Part shown: positions 36,647-48,059 of the stretch, piece by piece | How the letters are laid out: each line of letters starts with the position of its first letter | How positions within the stretch are numbered: the first letter of the stretch is position 1 | Assembly (NCBI RefSeq): GCF_964340395.1 | Contig: NC_135564.1 | Location: forward strand, 15,833,457 to 15,897,456 | Direction of reading: 5' to 3' | Source of the DNA: Glandiceps talaboti | Lineage: Eukaryota > Hemichordata > Enteropneusta > Spengelidae | Length of the DNA stretch: 64,000 nucleotides | Program-made: the position numbers and the translations under genes | The notes under the pieces: generated by a model | The model's database searches: none | Told to the model about the DNA's origin: nothing | Seen by the model: only the letters and a program-made list of their open reading frames with translations

Positions 36647-39600
36647 TGCATGCTCACCCTTATGCCTTCTTTCAGTCACATACATGTACACACAATTAGA
36701 ATCACACACAAACATGCATGCACACATATCGCACATACACTCTGTCACACCCACATGCACACACACATCATCTGACACACATGCACAAACACACACTTTG
36801 TCTCACACACACATGAATGCATGCACTTTCCCTGTCAGTCACATACACACTCATAGTTACACAGAGTCTGTCAACCCCCACTATTTCTCTCGCATCTCAC
36901 CTTGATGCTTCTGAGGAGTAATCATACTCTCTTCCATCAAAGTCTCCCTCATCACTTTCTTCCAATGCCTCGTCATCATCTGATCCTTTCTTCTTTTTGC
37001 CAGGTTTCTTCTTTGTACCTTTCTTCATCGATTTCTTTGGCTTCTCTAAAAGACAAATATCAGCATTTCATTAAAGAAGACATAATAAAAACTAAAACCA
37101 TCGTCATGGCAACATAAACAAGCAATGAACTTGCCTAGATCATCACCACTATCAATGCCTTTGTCATCATTATTATCATCACCACCACCATCATCATCAT
37201 CCTTACCATCACTATCATCACTGTCATCGTCATAGTGACATCATTAGATAAACTTACCAACTTCATCATCACTATCATCATCGTCATCATCATCTGACAT
37301 AAGTCCTTGGTACTCATCGTCTTCCATTATTCTCTACATCAACACGACAATACAGAAATTATTAGGACTGATTGTGGTCTGAAAAGTATCAGAGTAGCTG
37401 ATTGTGTTACCAGAGATAGGAAATAATGCATCCACTACACTGGTCTTTGAGGACTAGAATTACACAGTCAGGTGTTCATTGTGTGGTTGCTAGCCTGGAA
37501 CTGACTAGCTAGGTCTAAGGGTAGTCAAAGCCAGTTGGGTTGCGTTGCCACAGTTTGGAAATATTACACCAACGACACTCAGGCTGGTATTTGTGAGTTA
37601 TTAGAACTACCCACTGCAGGTATTGTATTTATTGTGTAGCTGCTAGGCTGGAACAGACTAGCTATGTCTCAGATGCTGTGAAAGTTGGATTGATTGAGTT
37701 ACCAAGTTAGGAAATATTACACAAACCATACTGGTCTTTGCGGACTAGAACTATACATAGACCCTCCACCAACGTGTGGGTGGAGGGTCTATGAACTATA
37801 CAAGTGTTTATTATGTGGTTGCTACATGTAGGTAGGAACTGACCAACCAACTCTTGGTAATGGTTATTAAATTACAGTAGGTCAACACAATATATAGAAA
37901 TATGCTATCACAAAGATGGCATAACCATATAAGGTTGGCAAATGGATAACTGTTTCTATAGCAACAGGGTTGAACTCCACATTGTCGCATTCATCAACAC
38001 ATGGGTAACTATGACAACATTTTATTTAAATTCAGCTAAAACTTACGAAGTCCTGGGATTTCAAACTTGTCAAGTCCTGAGAATTCTGACTTTTGCTGAA
38101 CTGAACTAAAACCTGACTCACCAAGTCCTGAGATTTCTTACTCTTTTCTTTAACTTCTTCAGGTTCACCATCTTCATCGTTCTTTAGCCTCTTTTTCATC
38201 ATGATTGAGAAATAATTCAACACTTTGTCTCTCCTGTAGAAAAATATCATTTCACTTGCATCACATTATTTTAATAGTCTGGATGTTAATGTGGTCTCTA
38301 ACTATACCACTGTGAGTGGAGGTGTAAACCGTAATGATGTGAGTGGAGGTGTAAACCGTAATGATGTGAGTGGAGGTGTAAACCATAATGATGCCATATA
38401 GGAACTAGACTACACATTTAACAAATTCCCCATTTCACCGTAAGGAATAGAATAGAATAGAATAGAATAGAATAGAATAGAATAGAATAGAATAGAACAG
38501 ACTGAATAGAATAGAATAGAAGAGAATAGAATAGAATAGAACAGAACTGAATAGAATAGGACAGAACAGAACAGAATAGAATAGAATAGAATAGAACAGA
38601 ACAGAATTGAATAGAATAGAACAGAACTGAATAGAATAGAATAGAACAGAATTGAATAGATTAGAATAGAATAGAATAGAACTGAATAGAATAGAACAGA
38701 ACAGAATTGAATAGAATAGAATAGAAGAGAATATAATACTATAGAACAGAATAGAATAAAATAGAATAGAATAGAACAGAACAGAACAGAATTGAATAGA
38801 ATAGAATAGAATAGAAGAGAATATAATACTATAGAACAGAATAGAATAGAATAGAATAGAACAGAATTGAATAGAATAGAACAGAACAGAACTGAATAGA
38901 ACTGAATAGAATAGAATCTTTATTGCATGAATGTATGGAGAGGAGTATTGCAGTCTCATAGTCTCTCATAGTACCGGTACACACAGTGTCTCATGATTGG
39001 AGAAAACTAATCATATACTGTTATCACAAAATTGAGTACAAAAGATAACTTTCTTCACTTTTCCTGGAAAGTCAAATAAACTTTTGTAAAGACAGATACC
39101 AGAATGAAATGGATTGCCTTGAAATCCAACCACAAACTAAAAAAGGGTTTGGCACCTGTATTCCGACATCTTTTGTTGTATCCAATTCTGAGCAATTATT
39201 GTCCAAAAATTCAAGAACAATTAACTCAATACCATAATGGAACTTTGAGAATGTGACAATGAATACATAGAGCTTTGTTTTCTGCAATACAAAAATGTTC
39301 CACACCTAAGCAAAAGGGCTATTATAATATGCATAATATTTCATATTTTATAAATTTGACTCTGTGCAGTACTTTACCTACAGCTATAGAGAGGTTATAC
39401 CTTGTATATGCCCACTTTACATTAACATTGGTTGACATGGTTGAATATATTAGTTCTAACACTGTACGTCTGTGTTGCTGTCTGTATGTCTGTGTTTTTA
39501 CCTTCCAAACTTTTCTTCAGAATTCAAAGTATTGTATGCAACAACTGGAGTAAAACGATACAACATGTATGTCTGTTTTGCGGTCTGTGTGTCGGTGTGT

Positions 39601-42600
39601 TTACCTTCCAACCTTGTCTTTAGCAATTCAAAGTTTTGTATGCAACAAACGAAGTAAAATTATGTCATGTATGTCTGTGTTGCTGCCTGTATGTCGGTGT
39701 GTTTACCTTCCAAACTCTTCCTCGGCTTCCTCAGCATTCAAAGTTTTGTAAGTGATAATTGGAGTAAAATTATACCATGAATCTAATGGGTGTGCTTCAA
39801 ATGCACCATCAGGTTCTTTGGTAAATATAAAATATGATGAATTCTCTGTGATACCGCCCTCTTTCTTGCCTTTATACCTGTGAAATCAAGGACAACAAAT
39901 ACTTCATGTTAACTTAAAGGGGCGTGAGCTTGAGTTCTTACATTTTTTGGACTGTAATTTTTGCTGTGGATCAAACGATACCTATTGTATTTTAAGTACT
40001 GCATGTATTTTTAGCTATCACTTGCTATTGGTAGAATGCAAATCTGGTATTTAGGAATAATTCATAGACAGTCTGATGAATTGATTTATTATATGTATGA
40101 TAAAATATTGAGGAAACCACTTTTTATGCTATCAAGTGTGCGGTTGATGCCAGTGCAATTGAACACTTTGATTGCGTTCTACTCGTACAGTTTAATTATA
40201 ATTTTACGTAAATATTTTCACTCAGGTCAAATACCTTTGTGCCACTTTGAAGATAGTACGGGTATTTTACCCACGACATGCACTCACAGTGATCATTTTT
40301 GGACTATAACGCTATTGAAACAATCAATTTAAGAAGTGATGGCGGGCGTAGGAACATTTCAAGTGTTGGTCAAATGCCTTCATGAATCTGAGTCAATAAT
40401 ATACGTGAAAGCTCTCAGATGTCACTTGGCAAGTCTTATGATGTTCTATAAGAATACTAGTGATTATCAACTTGTTGCTATTGACATGCCATTCTTGCCA
40501 AAACATTGAGTACATCCCTCGCATTCTGAAAACTCACTAGCCTATCACATACGTTGTACCACCTTCGAAATATCACAACTATTTATAGTTTTCCTTCCCA
40601 CACACATACAGAGTCAGGAATCATCACCTTGAAGCTTTTCCTCACAAAAAACAAATTTCAACTTCTCAGATTCAGAAAAGTAATAGATATGATTATCCTT
40701 TTCCACAAACTAGGCATGCTTCACATTTTTCAGGGTTTGACCCTTCATTTTCATAAGTTGATCTTTGTTTGAGAAAAAGGAAAAAAGAACAACTAAAATT
40801 TGTAAGAGGTGATTGGGCTAGGTAAACAAAAACAAAAGGAAAGACACATGGCCAACAGAGGGCAGACTTCAATACCTTTTGCCATTCTTTCCACCTTGTT
40901 TCAGAATCCAGGGTTGATCTTCAGGTTTGTAGTTTTTGGTTCTCATGCCGTATTTCTTTCTCCTGGCTTCTTGGCGTCTTTCTTTTCCGTATTCACTTCC
41001 AGCACCGAATGTTGGTACCTCTTCTTCCTGCTTGAATTCTTTCATATTGTTTTCTCTTTCCATCTTAGCCTGTAGGAAATATTAATAACATGTATCAAAA
41101 TTGTCCAGTAACTGTTAAAAATTGTTGCTGGTTTTATTAAACACTATGGAATAAAAGGAGTTCAGATCTTTCAAACATTTTTCATCAGATAAGAGTTCTG
41201 TAAGTCTATGTGCCATAAAGACTGAAATGATAATGAAAATTTACCATATTGCAAAGTATTTAAATGTGTGCATGCACCAATGATTACTTACACCGATACA
41301 AGTGCATACTTGTGGTATTTGCATCGTAGTGCAATACTGAAAACATTATTCCGTACATGTATTCAAATTATATGCAAATGAGTGCACCATCATTCCTTGT
41401 ACATGAATTTGTATGATTGCACTGTATGATTTTGACACAGATTTGTTGTTTCAGATAAACCTATGTAATACTACGGTAATAATAACAGAACCCAACACAC
41501 ATGAGTTCCAGTGTTGGTTCTTTGGGTATTTGCACTCTAGGCTTGTGGTATTTTTTGCAACACTTTAACTTGCTATATGTGTGAAATTTTGGTCACAGAA
41601 AAACACTGCAAGCACACCACTCAGGCAAATACTCAAGAGTTCACCACACCTGCACTGATGCATCATGGGGGGGGGGGGGTGTCAGTCATATTACTGGCTT
41701 TGATGTGAAACTGTATCATTAGTAATATGCACTGTATATCTGAAAGCAACAAGTGAGTGAGTGAGTGAGTGAGTGAGTGAGTGAGTGAAAAAGTGAGTGA
41801 GTGAGTGAGTGAGTGTTCCATAGTTTATAATTTATAGGAAATCATGTGAAAGCATCGTTACATTTTCATGAAATTTGTCGTTTCCAATAACCATACAGTA
41901 TACAATAGTAACAGAAGCCAATAAAATCCACAATTGTTCGTGAAATACTTACCTGCTGCCATTTACTCAAATCTATTTTATCATTGACATTAAATTTCAT
42001 TACACTGAACTTCTTCTTTGTATTCCTTGGTTAAAGAAAAAAAAGAAAACGTGAGAATTGAGGACCTCGTGTTGGGCTATGATTAGGAAACGCTGATCTA
42101 AAATTTCACATCCATGATGGTCATCTACCAAGTGTCTTGGTCTAGAATGGGACCATTCCTTCCATTTTTGTTACTTTCTATCCAGAAGTTATTATTTGAT
42201 ATTGATAGACTTTTTGAGGGTTTGAAAATGAGACAAGATGTTGGTTTCTGGAAAAAAGACCCCTTTATTTACATCTGTAGTACGATGATGCTTTGGTCTC
42301 ATGCCAGAGACCAAAGAATACAGACAGTGACTGTGAGTCTACAGAATAGGAGTTGGCATCACACTGAACTGAGGTGGAAGCCACATGTGAGCTTTGTATT
42401 GCTAGGGAACTTCCGTTAAATGCATTGATGATTGCTTGTATTAGATATACAATAATACATTGTGGATGAAACAGTTGAAAACATATTTAACGACAGTTAC
42501 CTGGGAAGGCCCATTTGTCATTCTACCCTCAGACCACTACAGAGTGGTCCGAGTTCTGCCTTAGTTTAGATTGATGTCAACTCTTATTTAATGGCAGTTA

Positions 42601-43708
42601 CCTGGGAAGGCCCATTTGTCATTCTACCCTCAGACCACTATAGAGTGGTCCGAGTTCTGCCTTAGGTTAGATTGATGTCAACTCTTTACTGTTAAAAGAA
42701 TGTGAATGAAACAAATACAAATGTACATTGCAGTGTTGCAGCCAGCCTTTTGAAAGAGTGGGACATAGTGTCCCAAGACTTTCATTTTTCTGGGTCATCA
42801 TAAATTTTTTTGGGACATTATAAAAAAACAAAACCCAATGGCGTTGTAGCACAACTGTATAGTTTAAAAAAAAAATATTTACCCATCTGCTGATCCATGC
42901 TAGATATTTGCTGAATGATTATGCAGTTGCCTAACCAGCCCTGTTGTTATCTATGTAATATACGCAATCATTTGACTGTTGCTATACATGTAGGTGTGGT
43001 CATGTTGCCAAACATATTTGCACACAATTTTAGTGTGGGTCATCTATGACCCATCACTTCCAAAATTGTGGGTCAGGTCCAAAAAATGTGTGTCAAATGA
43101 CCCAAAAACCCCCTCTGGCTGCAACACTGCATTGTACATTTTATCTTGTGGAATGTCAAAGTTTTTTTTATCAAACATCGTGAATTCACATGGTATCGCT
43201 TCCCTTTAGCCATTCAGAAAGAAGTGTCAGTGGCAGAGTATAGATTCCAAGCCAACTACTCCTACATGTATTATATCATTCAACCACCATGTCTCCATTG
43301 ATGAAATACAATTTCCACAACTCTGTTCCTTATACAACAAAAAACCTACATCCTTCATCAAAGCCAACCAGCTACATGTACATACTGTAGACCAACCTTT
43401 ACTTACCTGGTGATTCTGACAGAGTATTCATCAAACTCACTGGTACTTTGCATGGTGGGTTTGGCCATTCCAGACACAGAACTACTTTGCATGGTGGGTT
43501 TGGCCATTCCAGACACAGAACTACCACCTACAAACTGAACAGTACACAAATACATATCATTATCAGCATTTGACACAGATGACACTACATGCACATGTAA
43601 CATTTCCTCTGACGATTTCCTGATAAAGTATAACAAAATAACTGTTTTGACATTGGACCATTCCATGATCTTCATAAACTATCTTCAAACCTGTGTGATG
43701 AGTGTGTT

Positions 43709-43753
<45 letters not shown>

Positions 43754-43943
43754 ATATGTATGTATGTATGTATGCATGTACATGTATGTATGTATGTATG
43801 TATGTATGTATGTATGTATGTATGTATGCATGTATGGATGTATGTATGTACGTTACAGTACATACATACATTTGTACGTGTACGTACGTACGTACGTACG
43901 TACGTACCATATGTATATATGTATGTGTGTGTGTGTGTGTGTC

Positions 43944-43978
<35 letters not shown>

Positions 43979-45253
43979 TTGTGGGTGAGTGTGTCACTGT
44001 GTATGCTCTCTACTACATACATGTATATGACACATCAATGACCCTTAACATTTCTTTGGGAAACCAAAATTTGCTGTTTCTCTGGTGAATCAAAAGAAAA
44101 GCTAGTTTTTATAATTTTGACATGTACCAAAACATTGCATCATTTATGAGAATGCACACTGGTATGTGACAGGGGTGAGGGGATGAGGCTGGGGTGGAGG
44201 GTTGTTTTCGGTGGTAGTGGTGTTATCTATAAAAGTAGTATTTTAACACCAACATGATTTGGAAGTCTGTCAAAATGAAATGTAATAAGTATGCCACAGT
44301 GATGGGACACAAAGGCAAAAGTTAACTGCATGTATTACATTTTGTATACCAAGCATAAGCCATAAATACAAAATGTATGGAATTTATACCTTATTCGTGC
44401 TATGTCACGACAATGCATGTCTATGTCATGGCAACATGTGTCTATGTCACTGGTTCTGCTTTGTTCAAAATGAGAATCAAAACATTCAAAACTGCCATCA
44501 CTTTCCCCAATTTTTCTTTGTTATTACTGGCATTGGTATAATTATGTTTTTTCTCCAATATTTTTCTTCATTCAGTCGGAAAATACTTGTCACCTAAGTG
44601 TTTTGTCATGAGTCACTAGATAAGTAGTGACAAGGCCCCTTAGGTCACTTGTATTTTCCTTGGCTGAATGAAGAAAAATTTGGGGGACAATGAGGGTAAC
44701 ATCTAAATACTCTAAAGCAACAAATATTTATCAACATTACAATTAATGTGATCGTGGAGGTAGAAATTATACTTCCATGGTTACTCTACCTCCATGATGC
44801 GATGAATTATGGAGGTATATAAGGGGAGAAATACAAAATAGGTTGATTATTTTAACATTTTGTGCACTCCTCTCTGAAAACGTCCATGGATTAATAATAT
44901 TAAACTATCAGGACTTCATGCAGTCCACAGTCACGTGTGGGCTAATATTCCATTCCAGGATGGTGATATTCTCGTCCAGGATGGTCATACTACAAAATAA
45001 TAATGTTATTAATATTATAGGTATTTACGATTCTAAAAATACCGTTGCCGGTGATTGTTACGAAAGGTATCCGGTATTTTTTGAATATCGTAAATACCTA
45101 TAAATACCGTTATTAAGCATTATTTTGTATTATGATCATCCAAGACTAGAATATTACCATCCTCGAAAGGAATATCAGCCCTCAAGTGACTGTGATCATG
45201 GATTTATAGACCCATGCTGTGATGCAATTACTTACTCGTGGTGCGTTCGCCAT
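32244..45253 (-). CDS. GTF2F1: General transcription factor IIF subunit 1 (RAP74)
   Basis: Large TFIIF subunit; with RAP30 it escorts RNA polymerase II into the pre-initiation complex and contacts the CTD phosphatase FCP1. Thirteen coding exons, transcription order: 45236-45253, 43407-43534, 41953-42025, 40876-41069, 39707-39877, 38047-38233, 37258-37333, 36901-37045, 35873-36039, 34954-35039, 34059-34215, 33329-33416, 32244-32451. They sum to 1698 nt, 565 residues (human 517), with all phases consistent. N-terminal dimerisation fold: EYSVRITRNTKKKFSVMKF, EARRKKYG, PEDQPW, EGGITENSSYFIF, DGAFEAHP, WYNFTP and AEEAEEEF. Then KVLNYFSIM, an acidic and Lys-rich centre (GSDDDEALEESDEGDFDG), Ser-rich SALFIQ and RSGTPT. 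The C-terminal winged helix is VRRYLKRKPMTTKDLL. The first exon (MANAPR, donor GTAAGT) is short and is the least certain part. Confidence 0.95.
32577..32830. repeat. Probable LINE/SINE-tail fragment with (CAAT)n
   Basis: Starts with a (CAAT)n run (about 32580-32606) and AATTTGTATACCGCC. It continues with GATGCGTCTTGATGTCGTTC and AGTTCAAGTGGTAGACTGGC, the style of the 3' ends of widespread L2-like repeats read antisense. It sits in the last GTF2F1 intron. Identified by resemblance only. Confidence 0.45.
34407..34779. mobile_element. MITE family F, copy 3
   Basis: Inverted-repeat portion about 34613-34779 (ATAATAACAGAAGCC at one end, CATGGGGTTCTGTCCTATT at the other, with AGTGTTTTCT / AGAGAACACAGCAAGCACT inside). 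The family's side block lies at about 34407-34612, with GCAGTGCAATATCAAAAACA and ATGATATGCAAATGAGGATG. Intronic in GTF2F1. Confidence 0.7.
36519..36643. repeat. (CA)n microsatellites in GTF2F1 intron
   Basis: Two CA tracts (about 36519-36577 and 36616-36643) within a broader CA/CATG-rich region, 36430-36830. ORFs on either strand here are artefacts. Confidence 0.93.
37756..37793. repeat. Short perfect hairpin element (copy 2)
   Basis: CATAGACCCTCCACC pairs with GGTGGAGGGTCTATG around an 8-nt loop. The same arms as 10545-10581, in the GTF2F1 intron. Confidence 0.85.
38312..38392. repeat. 27-bp tandem repeat, three copies
   Basis: Unit GTGAGTGGAGGTGTAAACCG plus TAATGAT, three near-identical copies just upstream, in transcription order, of the GTF2F1 exon at 38047-38233. 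On the plus strand every unit contains a donor-like GTGAGT, but that is antisense to the gene. Confidence 0.9.
38443..38919. repeat. (AATAG)n/(TTCTA)n pentanucleotide array
   Basis: About 475 bp of AATAG units with AACAG, AACTG and AATTG variants, some arranged as 10- to 20-bp higher-order units. In a GTF2F1 intron. The minus-strand 174-codon ORF of Phe, Tyr, Ser, Ile and Leu is only this repeat read in frame. Confidence 0.95.
39466..39780 (-). repeat. Three-copy ~102-bp tandem repeat spanning a GTF2F1 exon 3' end and splice donor
   Basis: The ACCTTCC donor complement occurs at 39500, 39603 and 39705, giving periods of 103 and 102 bp. The rightmost copy holds the true end and donor of exon 39707-39877. 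The two downstream copies keep a degraded exon tail (ACTTTGAATT-type block) and an intact GGAAGGTAA donor. In the most distal copy, TTTTACTCCAG precedes the exon-like stretch and could act as an acceptor. Confidence 0.88.
41283..41690. mobile_element. MITE family F, copy 4
   Basis: Side block about 41283-41478 (TGTAAGTAATCATTGG in complement, ATATGCAAATGAGTGC). The inverted-repeat block is about 41479-41690, with AATAACAGAACCC at one end and a GCATCATGGGG run at the other. Intronic in GTF2F1. Confidence 0.68.
41753..41814. repeat. (GTGA)n microsatellite
   Basis: About fifteen GTGA units with one interruption (AAAA) in a GTF2F1 intron. Confidence 0.93.
42493..42694. repeat. 101-bp tandem duplication with internal inverted repeat
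   Basis: Two nearly identical 101-bp units starting CAGTTACCTGGGAAGGCCC. Each contains the near-palindrome GACCACTAyAGAGTGGTC. Intronic in GTF2F1. Confidence 0.9.
42731..43129. mobile_element. MITE family C, copy 1
   Basis: Termini CAGTGTTGCAGCCAG and CTGGCTGCAACACTG form a perfect 15-bp inverted repeat. The flanks carry a direct CATTG (42726-42730 and 43130-43134), consistent with a target-site duplication. A second copy lies at 63350-63723 in the opposite orientation. No ORF of note. Confidence 0.88.
43429..43507 (-). repeat. In-frame 39-bp tandem duplication in GTF2F1 exon 2
   Basis: The codons for MAKPTMQSxSVSG occur twice head to tail, with ATGs at 43507 and 43468. The unit is coding and keeps frame, which lengthens the N-terminal arm before the conserved EYSVRIT strand. 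Confidence 0.9.
43711..43990. repeat. (GT)n/(GTAT)n compound microsatellite
   Basis: GT run, then GTAT and CGTA units, then GT again, in the first GTF2F1 intron. It opens all frames and generates several ORFs that should be ignored. Confidence 0.95.
44393..44690. repeat. Dispersed repeat family E, copy 2
   Basis: About 300 bp matching 14672-14975 in the same orientation, with TCACTGGTTCTGCT, GGTATAATTATGTT and AGGCCCCTTAGGTCACT. In the first GTF2F1 intron. Confidence 0.75.
44936..45194. mobile_element. Foldback element beside GTF2F1 exon 1
   Basis: Two arms of about 75 bp: GTCACGTGTGGGCTAATATTCC at the left against GGAATATCAGCCCTCAAGTGAC at the right. An inner pair, GGTATTTACGATTCT and TATCGTAAATACCTA, makes almost the whole 260 bp a hairpin. 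Its right end is about 40 bp from the exon 1 donor. Confidence 0.8.
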
Positions 45254-48059
45254 ATTGCCCTGCAATATTGTTAAATTTGAAAAGACTGAGAAAATACGAT
45301 GTAATTTCAATTCATATTCGTGTACTGTCAGCAAATTCAAGCGATCTGTGCTGATAACGGGTGAAGATTGTTGACGTCAACCTGCAACTTTTCACACTTC
45401 CCTTTGTACGAGTCCGACTGCACAGGATTGGAACAAAGATCCACTGGCCTTTCTTCACAGCCTAGATCATACACGATCATGTACGGGGTTTCTGGTACAA
45501 GTTTGGAATTCACTACAAACGTAGGTACACTACTTTTGACGGAGTAAATGAACTAAAATTCTTTGGGGGAATTCGAGATATCACTTCGTGTTGCAAACGT
45601 CAACAGCTTGCGAGCTACAACCCTGACTTCACTTCACATTTCCCACAGTGACATGACCTTTGACATTTCGTATTGTTGGAAAAGTAGTCTGTTCATTCGT
45701 TACTACAAAAATCCTATTTTGGGGGAGAAAGATAATTTCTCGATAAAAAAAACTTTGAAGAACCATATATCAATTATTGAATATGACGAAAGTCTAATAT
45801 TGATATGTTATGATAAGCGCTACGTGTATTTGTTTAAATTTTATATATTTTTACGAACTGCCTTTTAGCCAGTGGAGGCGCTCTTTAGTTTTCAAGCCTG
45901 CATAGTAAGTTTTTAATTCATCCGTACTTGAATAAACTCATTGATGAATTTAAAATCATTGTGTAAATATGTCTCAGTGATCACCAATACAGAACTTATT
46001 TGGCTTTACAATGATCACGTGCAAATAATTTCAGAAATAATTCCAGTCGTACATCCGAGAAAAATGTTTACATTTTTTGATACAAAGTCTGATTTGAAAT
46101 GCAGATAGATAAATTTAACATTGCATTCTCGAAGTTGTCTTAAACATATATTGAGAAAAAAAAATCCACAGAGTAATCACTACGGTGCGGACTTCGGTGC
46201 ATCAAATCAAACGAAAGTATTGGGACTTAATTTGATGGTGTGTTGAGGGCGTGTGTTGTGATATTTGAAAGTCTTCAAAATGAAAATGTATATGTGAGTG
46301 ACAGTCGTTTGTAGATTGTATGTTACAAGCCCCGTTTCTCATCAAATTATAGAGTGCGTTCCACATACTATCTATAAAGCCACGTACTTTTATCTACAAC
46401 AATTTGTTTTCTTTGTGATTAGCTTGTATTATCAACCTTTAATGAATGAATAAAATACATGGTGCCATACGTGGGAATTTCACTTTGCTTAATTAGTATT
46501 AACACGGTTATGGGAGCCTTCAGTAATTACCGGGAGTGGGGTGGGTAGGGATATTTTACAAATCAACTCTCCCGGAGGGTCATATGTTAAGGGAGGGTCA
46601 CATTTTCCTTGGAATCATTGCATTATCATTGTTATCTAACTTTCCATTGCTTTGTGATTTCGTCATCCCACTGCTGCCACCAATGTCACATGGTAGATCC
46701 TGCCTCTGCCACCATTGTAGTAATATCAGAAAATATGCATGAAACGCTGCTGACAACTGTATGCAATCAATCAATTATTTTTGGTGTTTTTATTTTTTTT
46801 AAATCTTTTTTTTGTAAATTTCAATATTTTATTGGGCTGTTCATAAAGCTACGACTGTTTTTCAGGTCCTGGAATGGAATTTTACACTTTGTATTCGGCA
46901 ATATGAAACGTATATCATACTTCCTATTTCGGACACTGACAAATATTACCACATCTCATCAGATTCAAGTTTGTGTATACAGTCAAACCTGTACTTGCGG
47001 CCACGCAATAGAGCGGCCACCTGCTGATCATAACATATCCCCGTTGCTGAGAGCGCGCGGCCACTGTGGACTTGCTCTTTCGGCCGGGTCACACTTCGTA
47101 TATTGACCATTCTCACCTGGCCGTTCAGTAAATTCTCTCGAAGTTTCGCTTTAGCATTAATATTAACTTGTTAGCGAACTTGTGAATCGACCGAAATTTA
47201 CAAGACAGTACGAACTTTACACCGCAGAAGCTAACATTTATTTTGGAGGGGGGGGGGCTGGGTAGATAAGACTGATCCTAACAGGGTTACCCCTTATCGA
47301 TGGGTATTTTAAAGCATTTTGATAAAAGAAGTCGTTACTATTATTATTATTACTACTACTACTACCGTAAAATGAAACAGTGTCCCCCATGTATGGACAC
47401 ATCTCTGACAATGTACTACAAGAAAGAGACGTGATTGAAATTGTTAGCGTCTGGTATGGGCACCTAATTATAAAATTCTCTAAATATTAAAGTTCCTATA
47501 CCAAATCTACAATTAATAGTGATTACACGCACTACCATATTTGTATGTGACATGCGAAACTGATTAAAAAATTATATCAACTTCGACCTTTTCGAGGCTG
47601 TAAAATTAGTGCATAAAAGTCCATGAATAATCTGAGCAAAAAAAAACCCCTCCATATCTGCTAGGGAGAATTAAAGAACATACTTCAACACTGTATGTAA
47701 AGAGTAGTTTCTGATACATGGTGGTGCTGACCCTCCCCCCCCAGCCGTAAATAATGACGGCTCCCTAATAGTAGACAAATGTTGTGTTTCTTCTGTGTAT
47801 GTAAGTGAAAGTGATATAATCGTCGTTGGGGGCGCACGTTCGTCAGCTTGGCTTAGCCATAACTCGATGTGTCGTGAACGTGTAAAACCGAACGGTTCGT
47901 CAACCCAAGACATGAATGCATGAATGACTGCCTTTGCATTGCGAAATACCGTTACCGTAGTATGATATATTACTAGATCCGAAGTTCTTTACTACTACAA
48001 ACTGTTGTGCTTGCTTGCTTGGTTTGGGATTATTTCCGTTGTTGGAGTGTGGATTATTT
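45254..48059. promoter_or_regulatory. Divergent spacer between GTF2F1 and ADAM10
   Basis: Holds the upstream regions of both genes, which start in opposite directions 2.8 kb apart. No TATA box or defined element is certain. A patch at about 46978-47110 has TIR-like CAGTCAAACCTGTAC and CpG-rich GCGGCCAC repeats, resembling ends of pogo/Tigger-type DNA elements. Near 47740-47760 a motif seen at the window start recurs inverted. A poly-G tract lies at about 47246-47257. A 101-codon ORF at 45563-45868 has no recognisable feature. Confidence 0.4.

Noticed and set aside
38435-38959. 174-codon minus-strand ORF of Phe, Tyr, Ser, Ile and Leu
   Set aside because: It is a TTCTA pentanucleotide repeat read in frame within a GTF2F1 intron.
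39275-39751. Four plus-strand ORFs with a repeated Cys-rich pattern, as if a small paralogous peptide array
   Set aside because: They are antisense to the three-copy tandem repeat at the GTF2F1 exon end; the repeat explains the similarity.
42114-42419. 101-codon plus-strand ORF
   Set aside because: Intronic and antisense in GTF2F1, with no domain, no codon bias visible and no splice context.
45563-45868. 101-codon ORF in the GTF2F1/ADAM10 spacer
   Set aside because: No family resemblance and no promoter or splice evidence; possibly chance in AT-rich sequence.
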